Shown: in pieces, positions 9,806 to 18,500 of the stretch
Numbering within the stretch: position 1 is the first letter of the stretch
How the letters are laid out: every line of letters starts with the position of its first letter
Source of the DNA: Promicromonospora sp. Populi
GTDB lineage: Bacteria > Actinomycetota > Actinomycetes > Actinomycetales > Cellulomonadaceae
Reading direction: 5' to 3'
NCBI RefSeq assembly: GCF_041081105.1
Contig: NZ_CP163528.1
Location: 248,001 to 312,000 of the forward strand
Length of the DNA stretch: 64,000 bases
The notes under the pieces: generated by a model
Told to the model about the DNA's origin: nothing
Database searches by the model: none
What the model saw: only the letters and a program-made list of their open reading frames with translations
Translations under genes and position numbers: made by a program

Positions 9806-10594
9806 TCAGCCCTCGACCATGCCCGCGGCGATAGATACCGCTAGCGGGCGGGGGGCGAGCCGGGACGCCAGCGACAGCAGCCGGTTGCGCAGGCCGGAGA
9901 TCACGTACGCCGGCGTGCGGGCGCCGTCCAGGGCGCGGAACGCCGTGGCGACCACCTGAGCGGGGGTCTCCTTCGGCCCGAAGGCCTCGCCGTCGGTGCC
10001 TGCCACGTCGAAGAACTCGGTCCGGGTGGGCCCCGGGCACAGGGCCGTGACCCGCAGGCTGGTGCCGCGCAGCTCGTAGGCGAGCGCCTCGGTGAAGTTG
10101 AGCACGAACGTCTTGGTCGCCCCGTACACGGCCATGCCCGGGGTGGGCTGGAACGCGCTCGTGCTGGCGACGTTCACGAGGAACCCGCGGCCCGAGCCGG
10201 TCAGCTGCGGCAGGAGCGCGTGCGTGAGCTCCACCAGCACTGCCACGTTGAGGCGCACCTCGTCCGCGATCCGTGCCGGGTCGGCGTCGAGCAGCGGCCC
10301 GTGGGTCGCGAACCCGGCGTTGTTGACGAGCGAGTCCACGGTGATGTTCCGCTCGTCCAGGAAGGTGCGCAGGCGGCCGACGGCGTCGGCGTCGGTCAGG
10401 TCCAGGGCGAGCGGGTGTGCGGTCACGCCGTACTCGGCGGCCAGGGCGTCCGCGAGCTCGGTGAGGCGGTCGATCCGGCGTGCGACGAGCACGAGGTCCG
10501 AGCCGCGTGCGGCCAGCGTACGAGCGAAGGCGGTGCCGATGCCGGAGCTGGCACCGGTCACGACAGTAGTGGTGCCGGTGAGGTCCAGAGCCAT
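9806..10594 (-). CDS. Short-chain dehydrogenase/reductase
   Basis: A 262-residue classical SDR. It has the N-terminal cofactor motif TGASSGIG (TGxxxGxG), the NNAG motif (VNNAGFATHG), and the catalytic Ser and YxxxK (VASTSAFQPTPGMAVYGATK). VARRIDR at the end of the second beta strand favours NADPH. The C-terminal LCPGPTRTEFF is typical of the uncharacterised DltE-like SDR group, so the substrate cannot be named. ATG 10594 follows an AGGAGA ribosome site. It is divergent from a TetR gene, with a palindromic site between them, and is likely the regulated target. It ends 9 nt from the convergent ftsK stop. Confidence 0.9.
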   Translation of the reverse strand: MALDLTGTTTVVTGASSGIGTAFARTLAARGSDLVLVARRIDRLTELADALAAEYGVTAHPLALDLTDADAVGRLRTFLDERNITVDSLVNNAGFATHGPLLDADPARIADEVRLNVAVLVELTHALLPQLTGSGRGFLVNVASTSAFQPTPGMAVYGATKTFVLNFTEALAYELRGTSLRVTALCPGPTRTEFFDVAGTDGEAFGPKETPAQVVATAFRALDGARTPAYVISGLRNRLLSLASRLAPRPLAVSIAAGMVEG

Positions 10595-10615
10595 GATCTC
10601 TCCTGATGTAGTCGG

Positions 10616-10660
10616 TGACAACATAGTGCGCTCTGCACGGGATGTTGTCAACGCCAACAT
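10616..10660. promoter_or_regulatory. Operator cluster between SDR and TetR genes
   Basis: ATGTTG-N7-CAACAT (10642–10660) is a perfect 6+6 palindrome, and TGACAACAT (10616–10624) repeats the half site as the inverse of ATGTTGTCA (10642–10650). The sites sit between the divergent SDR and TetR starts and probably bind the TetR protein. TAGACT at 10666–10671 supplies the -10 box of the TetR gene. Confidence 0.6.
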
Positions 10661-10677
10661 TGAGCTAGACTCGCGGC

Positions 10678-11304
10678 ATGACGCCGTCGGACTACCACCG
10701 CCAGAACCTGCGCGGCACGCTCCTGGAGCTGGCCGAGCAGACGGTCCGCACCGCGGGCGTCGAGGCGCTGTCGCTGCGGCAGCTCGCTCGGGACGCGGGT
10801 GTGAGCCACGCCGCGCCCGCACGGCACTTCCGCGACCGCCGGGCGCTGCTGGACGCGCTGGCGCTCGCCGGGTTCGAGCGGCTGGACGCGTCGATCGACG
10901 CCGCCGCGGCAGGGGAGGGGCCCTTCACCGTGCGGTTCCGGGGCGCGGCGCACGCTTACGTCGGCTTCGCCGTCGAGAACACCGAGCTGCTCGGGCTGAT
11001 GTTCACGATCAAGCACGAGGAGGGCGCGAGCGCCGAGCTCGTCGAGACGGCCCGGCGCGCGATCGACACGACAGTCGCCCTGCTTGCCCGCGGGCAGGCC
11101 GAGGGAGAGGTGGCTCCCGGCGATCCCGAACGCCTCGCGCAGGTGGTGTTCGCGACCGTCCAGGGCGTCGCGATGCTCGTGACGGGCGGGCTCCTCGACG
11201 GGACGACGGCGACCGAGCTGACCGACTCCGCGGTGGACGTGCTGCTGCGGGCCCTGCCGGTGCCTTCAGATGAGGGCGCGCGAGCGGTCTTGGCCGACGG
11301 CTAG
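10678..11304 (+). CDS. TetR/AcrR family transcriptional regulator
   Basis: A 208-residue regulator with the helix-turn-helix LSLRQLARDAGVSHAAPARHF and a WHG-type C-terminal domain. The PARHFRDR ending of the recognition helix is typical of a TetR group that controls oxidoreductases or efflux genes. It starts six bases after TAGACT, indicating a leaderless transcript. The divergent SDR gene with palindromic sites between them is the probable target. Its TAG stop shares the palindromic tetranucleotide CTAG (11301–11304) with the stop of the convergent CapA gene. Confidence 0.88.
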   Translation: MTPSDYHRQNLRGTLLELAEQTVRTAGVEALSLRQLARDAGVSHAAPARHFRDRRALLDALALAGFERLDASIDAAAAGEGPFTVRFRGAAHAYVGFAVENTELLGLMFTIKHEEGASAELVETARRAIDTTVALLARGQAEGEVAPGDPERLAQVVFATVQGVAMLVTGGLLDGTTATELTDSAVDVLLRALPVPSDEGARAVLADG

Positions 11305-12569
11305 CCCGGGGTGGGGCTTTCCGAGGCGGGCGGTTCGGAGCCCCGTGGGATCACCCGTGGCGGCTCGCCCGTGGGACGGGGCGGCTCGAGCTGCTCCTCC
11401 GCAGCGTCGCCTGCGGCATCCTTTGCGATCTGGAGCCGCTCCTCGAGCTCGGCGACGGTGAGCGTGCCCTGGTCCGGGTGTGCGAGCGCCTCACGCGTGC
11501 TGCGGAGCCGGTGCGCGGCGGCCAGGTCCACGGTCGTCGCCGCCCAGCGCACGCCTGTGACCCGGGCGGGCGCCCCCGGCGGCTGCTTGATGTCCGCGAC
11601 CAGCAGCAGCCCGACGGCGGACGCCAGGACGCAGCACTCGGGGCCCTGGTTGGAGAGCAGGTTGCCCAGGCCGTAGGCCGTCCACATCCCGTCGTTCCCG
11701 GGGCCGCCGCTCAGGCGCACGAGCTTCTGCGGCACGTGGGCGTGGTGCCCGATCACGAGGTCCACCTGGCCGGACTGGGCCAGGGCGTGCGCCGTCTCCT
11801 GCTGGTGCTCGGTCGGCTCGGTGACGTACTCGACGCCGTCGTGCAGGCTCACCACTACGAGGTCCGCGCCCGCGGCCCGTGCCGCCTTCGCCTGCTGGAC
11901 GATCCGCTGCGCGTCGATGAGGTCCACCGACCAGTCGCCACGGGGCGCGGTGAGCCCGTTCAGCCCGTAGGTCGCTGACAGGTGGGCGATCGTGATGGTG
12001 CGGTCGCTCCGGTGCAGCTCGTAGTACTGGGCGCCGAGTGACTCCTGCTCGTCGCGCGCGGTCCCGACGTGGCCCATCTTGGCCTCGTCGAGCGCCCCGA
12101 GCGTGGCGGCCAACCCGTCGTACCCGGCGTCGACCGAGTGGTTCGACGCCGTCGAGCAGCCGTCCCAGCCCTGCTCACCCAGGTCCCGGACCAGCTCCGC
12201 GGGTGCGCGGAACATGGGGTAGCCCGTCGGCTCCGTGCCCGGCGGCGCGATCGGCACCTCCAGGTGGCACAGGGCCAGGTCCGCCCCGTCGACCCAGGGA
12301 TCGATGCCGGCCAGCAGGGGTGAGTAGTCGATGCCGGACGGTCCGGTGGCGGACTCGGTTACCGAGACGTGGGGCAGGACGTCGCCCGCGGCCACGAGGG
12401 TGAGCTCGATGTCCTGCGGCGGCGGTGGCGGGGGTGGCGTCGTCGGCCCGGAGGGTGGGGCGCTGGAGGGGCTTTCCTGGGCGGTCGTGGGCGTACAGCC
12501 GGCAGCGACGAGGAAGACGCAGGCCAGTGCCGCCGACGCGAGGAGCGGCCGGACGCGGACGGGGGTCAC
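11301..12569 (-). CDS. CapA-like metallophosphatase-fold lipoprotein
   Basis: A 422-residue lipoprotein related to the poly-gamma-glutamate synthesis protein CapA/PgsA. The signal peptide ends in the lipobox VAAGC (Cys25), followed by a Ser/Pro linker. The domain begins LTLVAAGDVLPH and contains FRAPAELVRDL, the metallophosphatase-like STASNHSVDAG, VVSLHDGVEYV (usually HWGxEY) and the second histidine cluster VIGHHAHVPQ. It would sit outside the cytoplasmic membrane. No PgsB/PgsC partners are nearby, so polyglutamate synthesis is not supported. The start is a GTG with TAACAT six bases upstream, so it is probably leaderless. Confidence 0.85.
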   Translation of the reverse strand: MTPVRVRPLLASAALACVFLVAAGCTPTTAQESPSSAPPSGPTTPPPPPPPQDIELTLVAAGDVLPHVSVTESATGPSGIDYSPLLAGIDPWVDGADLALCHLEVPIAPPGTEPTGYPMFRAPAELVRDLGEQGWDGCSTASNHSVDAGYDGLAATLGALDEAKMGHVGTARDEQESLGAQYYELHRSDRTITIAHLSATYGLNGLTAPRGDWSVDLIDAQRIVQQAKAARAAGADLVVVSLHDGVEYVTEPTEHQQETAHALAQSGQVDLVIGHHAHVPQKLVRLSGGPGNDGMWTAYGLGNLLSNQGPECCVLASAVGLLLVADIKQPPGAPARVTGVRWAATTVDLAAAHRLRSTREALAHPDQGTLTVAELEERLQIAKDAAGDAAEEQLEPPRPTGEPPRVIPRGSEPPASESPTPG

Positions 12570-12677
12570 CTGGGGATGTTATGGCAGGGCGGCGGCCGGA
12601 GCGAGTAATAGCCCCGTGCGCCGTCGGCGGCCCGGTTGCCGGTCCGGGTGCGGGCGAACCGCGGCTAGGCTTGAGCC

Positions 12678-13268
12678 ATGGCCACCGATGCACCGTCACC
12701 GTGGAACATCGCGAACGTCGTGACGATGATCCGGATCGTCATGGTCCCGTTCTTCGCCTGGGCGCTGCTCGCCGAGGGCGGGGACGACGTCACGTGGCGC
12801 CTCGTGGCCACGGCGATCTTTGTGGTCGCGGCGGTGTCCGACCGGGTGGACGGCTACCTCGCCCGGTCGCGCGGTCTTGTGACCGACCTGGGCAAGCTGC
12901 TCGACCCGATCGCGGACAAGCTGCTCGTCGGCGCGGCCCTGATCCTGCTCTGGATCCCGCTCGGCGAGCTGCCGTGGTGGATCCCGGTGGTGATCCTCGT
13001 GCGCGAGCTCGGCATCACCTTCATGCGGATGGCCATGCTCAAGTACGAGGTGATGCCCGCCTCCCGGGGCGGAAAGCTCAAGACGGTGCTGCAGCTGGTC
13101 GCGATCTCGATGTTCCTGCTGCCGCGCGACGGCTTCGAGTGGTTCACGGTCCTCGCCTGGATCGTGCTGCTGGCCGCGTTCGTCCTGACGGTCGTCACGG
13201 GCCTTGAATACGTGTACCAGGGCTGGAAGATCCGCCGGGACGCACGGGCCAAGGCGCCGAACGTATGA
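12678..13268 (+). CDS. pgsA: CDP-diacylglycerol–glycerol-3-phosphate 3-phosphatidyltransferase
   Basis: PgsA makes phosphatidylglycerophosphate, the precursor of phosphatidylglycerol and cardiolipin, at the cytoplasmic membrane. The 196-residue protein begins PWNIANVVTMIRIVMVPFF and carries the CDP-alcohol phosphotransferase motif DG-x2-AR-x8-G-x3-D-x3-D in DGYLARSRGLVTDLGKLLDP (from about residue 58). Four to six hydrophobic segments follow. TAGGCT (12666–12671) lies six bases before the ATG, so it is likely leaderless. It overlaps cinA by 4 nt and forms the usual pgsA–cinA–clgR set. Confidence 0.93.
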   Translation: MATDAPSPWNIANVVTMIRIVMVPFFAWALLAEGGDDVTWRLVATAIFVVAAVSDRVDGYLARSRGLVTDLGKLLDPIADKLLVGAALILLWIPLGELPWWIPVVILVRELGITFMRMAMLKYEVMPASRGGKLKTVLQLVAISMFLLPRDGFEWFTVLAWIVLLAAFVLTVVTGLEYVYQGWKIRRDARAKAPNV

Positions 13269-13771
13269 CCGCTTCGCGCCTGCTGGCCGCTGCGGCCGCG
13301 CGCGGGTGGACCGTCGGGGTGGCCGAGTCGCTCACGGGCGGGCTGGTGACAGCGTCGCTCGTCACTGTGCCCGGAGCCTCGAGGGTGCTGCGCGGCGGCA
13401 TCGTCGCCTACGCCACGGACCTGAAGGCGTCTCTGCTCGGTGTCGACGCCGACCTGCTCGCCGAGCGCGGGGCCGTCGACGAGGCCGTGGCCGCCCAGAT
13501 GGCGGCCGGCGTGCGTCAGGCGACGGGGTCTGACGTGGGCCTCGCGACGACGGGGGTCGCCGGCCCGGATCCCCAGGACGGCCAGGCGCCGGGTGTGGTC
13601 TTCGTCGCAGTGAGCACCCCCGTGGCGTCCGAGGTGCACCGGCTCGAGCTCGACGGCGACCGGTCCCAGGTGATCGGCGACGCCGCCCGTGGAGTGCTGG
13701 AGCTCGCCTTGCTCCTCGTCAGCGAGGCACCGGGTGAAAATCACGACGCACCCCCGGCAGATTTTCGATAA
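13265..13771 (+). CDS. cinA: CinA C-terminal family nicotinamide-nucleotide amidohydrolase
   Basis: A 168-residue stand-alone CinA C-terminal domain (PncC-type), which deamidates nicotinamide mononucleotide to nicotinate mononucleotide in NAD recycling. [23 protein letters not shown], the [17 protein letters not shown] segment and [22 protein letters not shown] are the family signatures. The N-terminal molybdopterin-binding-like half of full CinA is absent, as in most actinobacterial copies. It is coupled to pgsA by an ATGA overlap and precedes clgR. The acidic tail after residue 155 is not conserved. Confidence 0.9.
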   Translation: MTASRLLAAAAARGWTVGVAESLTGGLVTASLVTVPGASRVLRGGIVAYATDLKASLLGVDADLLAERGAVDEAVAAQMAAGVRQATGSDVGLATTGVAGPDPQDGQAPGVVFVAVSTPVASEVHRLELDGDRSQVIGDAARGVLELALLLVSEAPGENHDAPPADFR

Positions 13772-13832
13772 GTTACAGACAAGTGAAAGTTCTTGGCCTA
13801 ATCTTGCACAGGGCTTGACGCGGACGTGCTTC

Positions 13833-13859
13833 GGGAACAAGGCTCGTATCAACGACGTT
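13833..13859 (+). promoter_or_regulatory. Candidate ECF-sigma (SigE/SigR-like) promoter of clgR
   Basis: GGGAAC (13833–13838) followed after 17 nt by CGTT (13856–13859) matches the GGAAC/GTT pattern of envelope- or redox-stress ECF sigma factors. It lies 175 nt upstream of clgR in a 262-nt gap. In mycobacteria clgR is transcribed from a SigE promoter, so the match is plausible. The rest of the gap holds no recognisable gene. Confidence 0.4.
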
Positions 13860-14033
13860 GGTCCCGGTGTGATCATGAATAAGCCGACCACCCGGAGCCG
13901 GCGTAAGAACACTCCGAGCGCGGGGTACGGTAGATCGACCTCCGGACTCGGAGCACGCACCACACGCAAGGCACGTCCGGTCCAGGCAGGGCAGGGCGTT
14001 AGTCCAGGGACAGGCACTGAGAGGGGGCGCGAG

Positions 14034-14387
14034 ATGGTCGTACTACGGCGAGAAATCGGAGACGTGCTGCGTGACACGCGGCAGCGTCAGGGGCGCACCC
14101 TGCGCGAGGTTTCGTCGGCGGCGCGAGTGTCGCTGGGTTACCTCAGTGAGGTCGAGCGAGGGCAGAAGGAGGCGTCGTCCGAGCTTCTTGGCTCCATCTG
14201 CGAAGCGCTCGACGTGCCACTGTCCTTGGTGCTGCGTGAGGTGAGCGACCGCGTAGCGGTGGCCGAAGGATTCCAGATTCCCGACACGATCCCCGCGGAC
14301 TTCGTCGCTGGGCTGCTGGCCAGGGGAGGCGACCGGACCGCAGCGCGGCGCGAGGTCGCACAGTCAAACCTGGCGCCGGTCGGCTGA
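14034..14387 (+). CDS. clgR: XRE-family regulator ClgR
   Basis: A 117-residue Cro/CI-type regulator. The helix-turn-helix is [22 protein letters not shown] followed by [23 protein letters not shown], a near-exact match to actinobacterial ClgR, which activates clpP protease genes and other proteostasis and DNA-repair genes. ATG 14034 was chosen because GAGAGGGGG lies upstream; the longer open frame has no similarity. The position after pgsA–cinA is that of clgR in mycobacteria and corynebacteria. ClgR is normally itself a Clp substrate through its C-terminus. A candidate ECF-sigma promoter is at 13833. Confidence 0.88.
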   Translation: MVVLRREIGDVLRDTRQRQGRTLREVSSAARVSLGYLSEVERGQKEASSELLGSICEALDVPLSLVLREVSDRVAVAEGFQIPDTIPADFVAGLLARGGDRTAARREVAQSNLAPVG

Positions 14388-14414
14388 GCCGGCCAGCGCG
14401 CGGTAGGGCTGCAA

Positions 14415-14448
14415 CGAGGGCGGGACACCACCAGGTGTCCCGCCCTCG
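14415..14448. terminator. Perfect 15-bp hairpin between convergent clgR and nei
   Basis: Arms 14415–14429 and 14434–14448 are perfect complements with a 4-nt loop. No T-run follows on either strand. The placement between convergent stops suggests bidirectional termination. Confidence 0.75.
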
Positions 14449-14466
14449 CTCATGCCCGCCGCAGCG

Positions 14467-15264
14467 CTACGTCTGGTCCGGGGCCTGGCAGGTCGGGCAC
14501 CAGAACACCGGGCGCTCGTAGGGCTTCTCGTTCGCCGAGCCGACGCTGATCGGCGTGCCGCACCGGTGGCACGGGCGCCCGGCCCGGCCGTGCACGTACA
14601 TCTCGACGCTGCCCAGGCCGCGGGCGCGTCCCACGGCCACGCTGCGCTCCATGAGCCGTCGGGCCGTGCGGAGCAGGTCGTCGCGCTCGTCCTCGCCCAG
14701 CGCCCCTGCCGCTGTCCATGGCCACAGCCGCCGCGCGAACAGCGACTCGGCCATCCAGATGGTGCCGATGCCCGCTACGGTGCGCTGGTCCAGGAGGGCG
14801 GCGCACAGGGGCCGGTCCGGTTCGCGGACGAGGCGCGCCGCGCCGTCGGGCAGGCCCGTGGTGGGGAACTCGTCGCCGAGCACGTCCGGGCCCAGCCCGC
14901 TGAGGATGCGGTGCTCGTCGTGGGTGCGCAGCAGGTCGAGCATCCCGAGGTGCCATCCGGTGGCGGTCCAGGCGTCCGTGGCGAGTACCGCCCGGATGGC
15001 GGGGTGCCGGGCCGAGGCGTCGCGGGAGCCCGTGCGATTCACCTTCCAGAGCCCCTCCATGCGCAGGTGGGTGTGCAGCGTGCGGCCGTCGTCGAACCGG
15101 GTGAGCAGGTGCTTGCCGTAGGCGCTGGTCTCCAGCGCGGTGGCTCCCGTGAGGTTCGCGGACCCGGCACTGGGCCAGCGCAGCTCTGCGCGGATGAGCG
15201 GCAGGCCGCGCAGCGCGGCGGTGAGGCGTTCGGCGGTGAGGCGCAGTACATCGCCTTCGGGCAC
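14467..15264 (-). CDS. nei: Fpg/Nei-family DNA glycosylase (endonuclease VIII type)
   Basis: A bifunctional base-excision glycosylase/AP lyase for oxidised pyrimidines. The protein starts with PEGD, giving catalytic Pro2 and Glu3 after Met removal, and contains the helix-two-turn-helix region AGIGTIWMAESLF. It ends in a zinc finger C-x2-C-x16-C-x2-C from CHRCG to CPTC (about residues 236–258). PEGD rather than PELP points to Nei over Fpg. It is a GTG start with GAGGGGAGC upstream. The 265 residues are normal. It lies downstream of lhr on the same strand, a pairing also found in Mycobacterium (Rv3296/Rv3297). Confidence 0.92.
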   Translation of the reverse strand: MPEGDVLRLTAERLTAALRGLPLIRAELRWPSAGSANLTGATALETSAYGKHLLTRFDDGRTLHTHLRMEGLWKVNRTGSRDASARHPAIRAVLATDAWTATGWHLGMLDLLRTHDEHRILSGLGPDVLGDEFPTTGLPDGAARLVREPDRPLCAALLDQRTVAGIGTIWMAESLFARRLWPWTAAGALGEDERDDLLRTARRLMERSVAVGRARGLGSVEMYVHGRAGRPCHRCGTPISVGSANEKPYERPVFWCPTCQAPDQT

Positions 15265-15501
15265 GGATGCTCCCCTCGTCGTGGGGCTTCAGCGTAGTGG
15301 CCGCCCCACCGGGTCAGGCTGCGCATCCGGCATATCACCCCTCCGGCGGGAGCGTCCGCCGTCGACCCGGTGCTCGACCCGATCAGCTGGTACGCCTTTG
15401 TGCCCGGCGGCGGTGAGATGATCCTGGCCGGCGGCGTGGTCCTGGCGCTCGAACAACGGAGTCCGGGGCTGTCTGGCATGCCGTCGAGCCGGGTCTTGTG
15501 G

Positions 15502-18500
15502 TCAGCGGATCGAGATCCGCAAGCCTCGCGGTGTGATCGCGAAGCCCGCGGTCACGAGCGCCCGCGCGGCCGGATGGTGCCGCGCGGCGTCGAGCGCGGG
15601 GACACCGTCGACACGCTGGACCACCAGCCGCCCGAGCCGTTCCTCGCGCACCACGCGAGCCAGTGCCGCGGCCGCGGCCGCGAGCCGCGCGGGGCTCCGG
15701 GTGAACGACAGCACGGTGCGCCCGCCCCGCTCCACGAACAGGGTGAGGTCGCCGTGCGTGAGCACCACTACCGCCCCGGCCTTGCGGCCAGGCCGGTGGG
15801 CTGTGGTGGTCCTGCTGCCGGGCACCTCGTCCGACGCCGGCCCGGTGTCCCGAGCGGGTTCCGGGCCGTGCTCCGGACCTGCCGGCCAGGCGAGCGCCGC
15901 ACCGTAGGGGTTGGCGGGGTCCATCGCGGCGAGCACGACGGTGCCGGTCGTGCTGGTCGTACCGCTCGCGCCGGTGCTGGTCGCCACGGCCGCCGTCCGC
16001 TCCGCCACGTCCAGCTCGGCCTCGACCGTGCGCGAGCGGTCCTGCGCGTCGACGCGCAGCCGGTCGACGGCGCCGGGCAGCGCGAACTGCGACCCGCCCA
16101 GGTGCTCCACGAAGTAGCCTCGGCGCACCGCCCCGCGCTCCTCCAGGCCCGACAGCACGCGATACACGTCGCGATAGCCTGCGCCGACCCCCTCGGCCGC
16201 CGCGCCGGACCGGGTGAGCACCCCGTGTCGTTCCAGCAGCACCTGGGTCAGGGCGTGCGCGCGCAGGGTCGGGTCGGCCTCGCGAACCGGGAGGGCCGCC
16301 CAGCGGCCGCCCCCGCCGGCGGCTGACACGTTCGCCCGGAGGGCCGAGGCGGGGCGCCCCGGCGAGAGGGCGAATCGGGAGCGGCGCACGGGCCGGGCCC
16401 GCGCGGCGGTGCGCGGCGCGCGGTGGGCTCCTGAACCGCTGACCCGCTCCCGGAGCGCGCCCAGCCCGTCGTTGGTGACCTGCCCGGCCCAGACGAGGTC
16501 CCACAGCGCCTCGAGGACGGCCTCCGGCTCGGCCCCGGTGAGCTCGCTCAGCCGGGTCAGGAAGAAGCCGCCGGAACCGGTCAGCAGGTCCAGCACCGCG
16601 CGGTGCAGGTCGGAGTCGAGCAGGCTCTCCTCCTCGATCGGTTCGAGCGCGGGGAGTGTGAGCGGGGCGCCGTCGGCCAGGTGGAGCGAGACCAGGCCGT
16701 CCCCGCCGCCGGAGCCAGGCAGGCGGGCGTGCCCGGACCACAGCACCTCGCCCGCGACCGTCAGCTCGTCGAGCAGCACGGGGGAGTAGTCGACCACGCG
16801 CGAGGGCAGCACCAGGGTCTCCAGGGCCGACGCCGGGACCGCCGCGCCCGCCAGCTGCTCGATCGCCTGGACCAGGCCGTCGGCGCCGCGCAGCAGCCCG
16901 GTGGAGACGTTCTGCCAGCGGGGCAGGAAGGTGCCGAGCGCCTCCTGCTCCACGGGCTCCACCTCGGCCCGCAGGACGGCCAGCGACCGCCGGCGCAACA
17001 GGCGGAGCACCCCGGGGTCGCACCACTCGTCGCCGGTGCCGCCGAGCGAACCGGGGCGCAGGCTCCCGCGGGCGAGCACGCCGTTCCCCTCCAGCCTGGC
17101 CAGCCCGTGCGCGACGACCGCCACACCGAGCCCGAACCGGTGCGCGACCGCCGGGGCCCCGAACGGCCCATGCGTCCGGGCATGGCGCCGCAGGAGGTCA
17201 CCGAGCGGGTCGGGCACGGGCTCGGTGAACGTCTCCGGGATGCCCACCGGGAGCGCCACACCGAGCGCGTCGCGCAGTCGGCCGGCGTCCTCAGCGATCG
17301 CCCACTGCTCCGCGCCGGCAAACCGGACGCGGATGACCCGGCGGCTTGCCTCCAGCTCGTCGAGCCAGCGGGCTACCGCGTGGCGTGCCTCCTCGCGGGT
17401 GCGTGCCTCCAGAGCGTCGAGCGGGTGGGGCCCCGTGCGCCGGAGCAGGTCCCACAGGCCCTCGGCGTCGCGGGCCTGCCGGTCGGGTGCGAGCCCTGCG
17501 AGCTCGGCCTCGGTCTGCTCCACGGCGCCCGGGTCCAGGAGGTCAGCCAGGTCGGCGGTGCCCTGCTCGCCGAGCAGCTCGGCGAGCAGCTCCGGGTCGA
17601 GCGACAGGGCGGCCGCCCGGCGCTCGGCGAGCGGCGCGTCGCCGTCGTACAGGAACTGGGCCGTGTAGCCGAACAGGAGCGACTGGGCGAACGGCGAGGG
17701 GGTCGGCGTCGTGACCTCGACGACGCGGACGCCGCCCGCGCCGATCTCGCGCATGAGGTCGGCCAGCGCGGCGACGTCGAAGTCGTCCTGCAGGCACTCG
17801 CGGGCCGCCTCCAGGACTATCGGGAAGTCCGGGAACTGGCTGGCGACCTCCAGCAGCTGGGCGGACCGCTGCCGCTGCTGCCAGAGCGGCTGCCGCTTGT
17901 CCGGTCGGCGCCGGGGCAGCAGCAGGGCGCGGGCGGCGGCCTCGCGGAACCGCGCGGCGAACATCACCGACGACCCGAGCTCGTCGCGCACGGCACCCAG
18001 CACCTCGTCCGGGTCCAGGAGCAGGTCCTCGAGGGTGACCCGGCCCGGCGTGTGCTGCACCTGCGTGCCGCCGTAGGCATCCTCGTCGTCCAGGTGGATC
18101 GCTGAGCCGACGTCCCCTGCCGGGGCGACGTCCCCCGCCGGGGCGATGTCCCCAACCGTGCGCAGGTCCCAGGGGTCGCCCTCCCAGCCGCCGCCGGAGT
18201 CGGGCAGGCGCAGCACGATCCCGTCGTCCGAGTGCATGGCGGCCACGTCGAGGCCGAACCGGGCCCGCAGCCGGGCGGCGATCACGAGGGCCCAGGGCGC
18301 GTGCACGCGCGCGCCGAGCGGCGAGTGGATCACCACGCGCCAGTCGCCGAGCTCGTCCCGGAACCGTTCGATCACCACTGTCCGGTCGTCGGGCACACGT
18401 CCGGTGCCCAGGCGCTGTTCCGTGAGGTAGGCGGCGAGGTTGTCCGCCGCCCAGTCGTCGAGCCCGGCCTCGCGCAGGTGCTTGCGCCCGGCCACGGGGT

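Noticed and set aside
11301-12569. Poly-gamma-glutamate capsule synthesis locus
   Set aside because: Only the CapA-like phosphatase-fold protein is present. PgsB/CapB and PgsC/CapC partners are absent.
15265-15501. Possible small gene between nei and lhr (plus-strand VLDPISWYAFVPGGG-like reading)
   Set aside because: The stretch looks protein-like for about 30 codons, but it has no ribosome site and runs antisense into lhr. It could be a remnant, but support is too weak for a feature.
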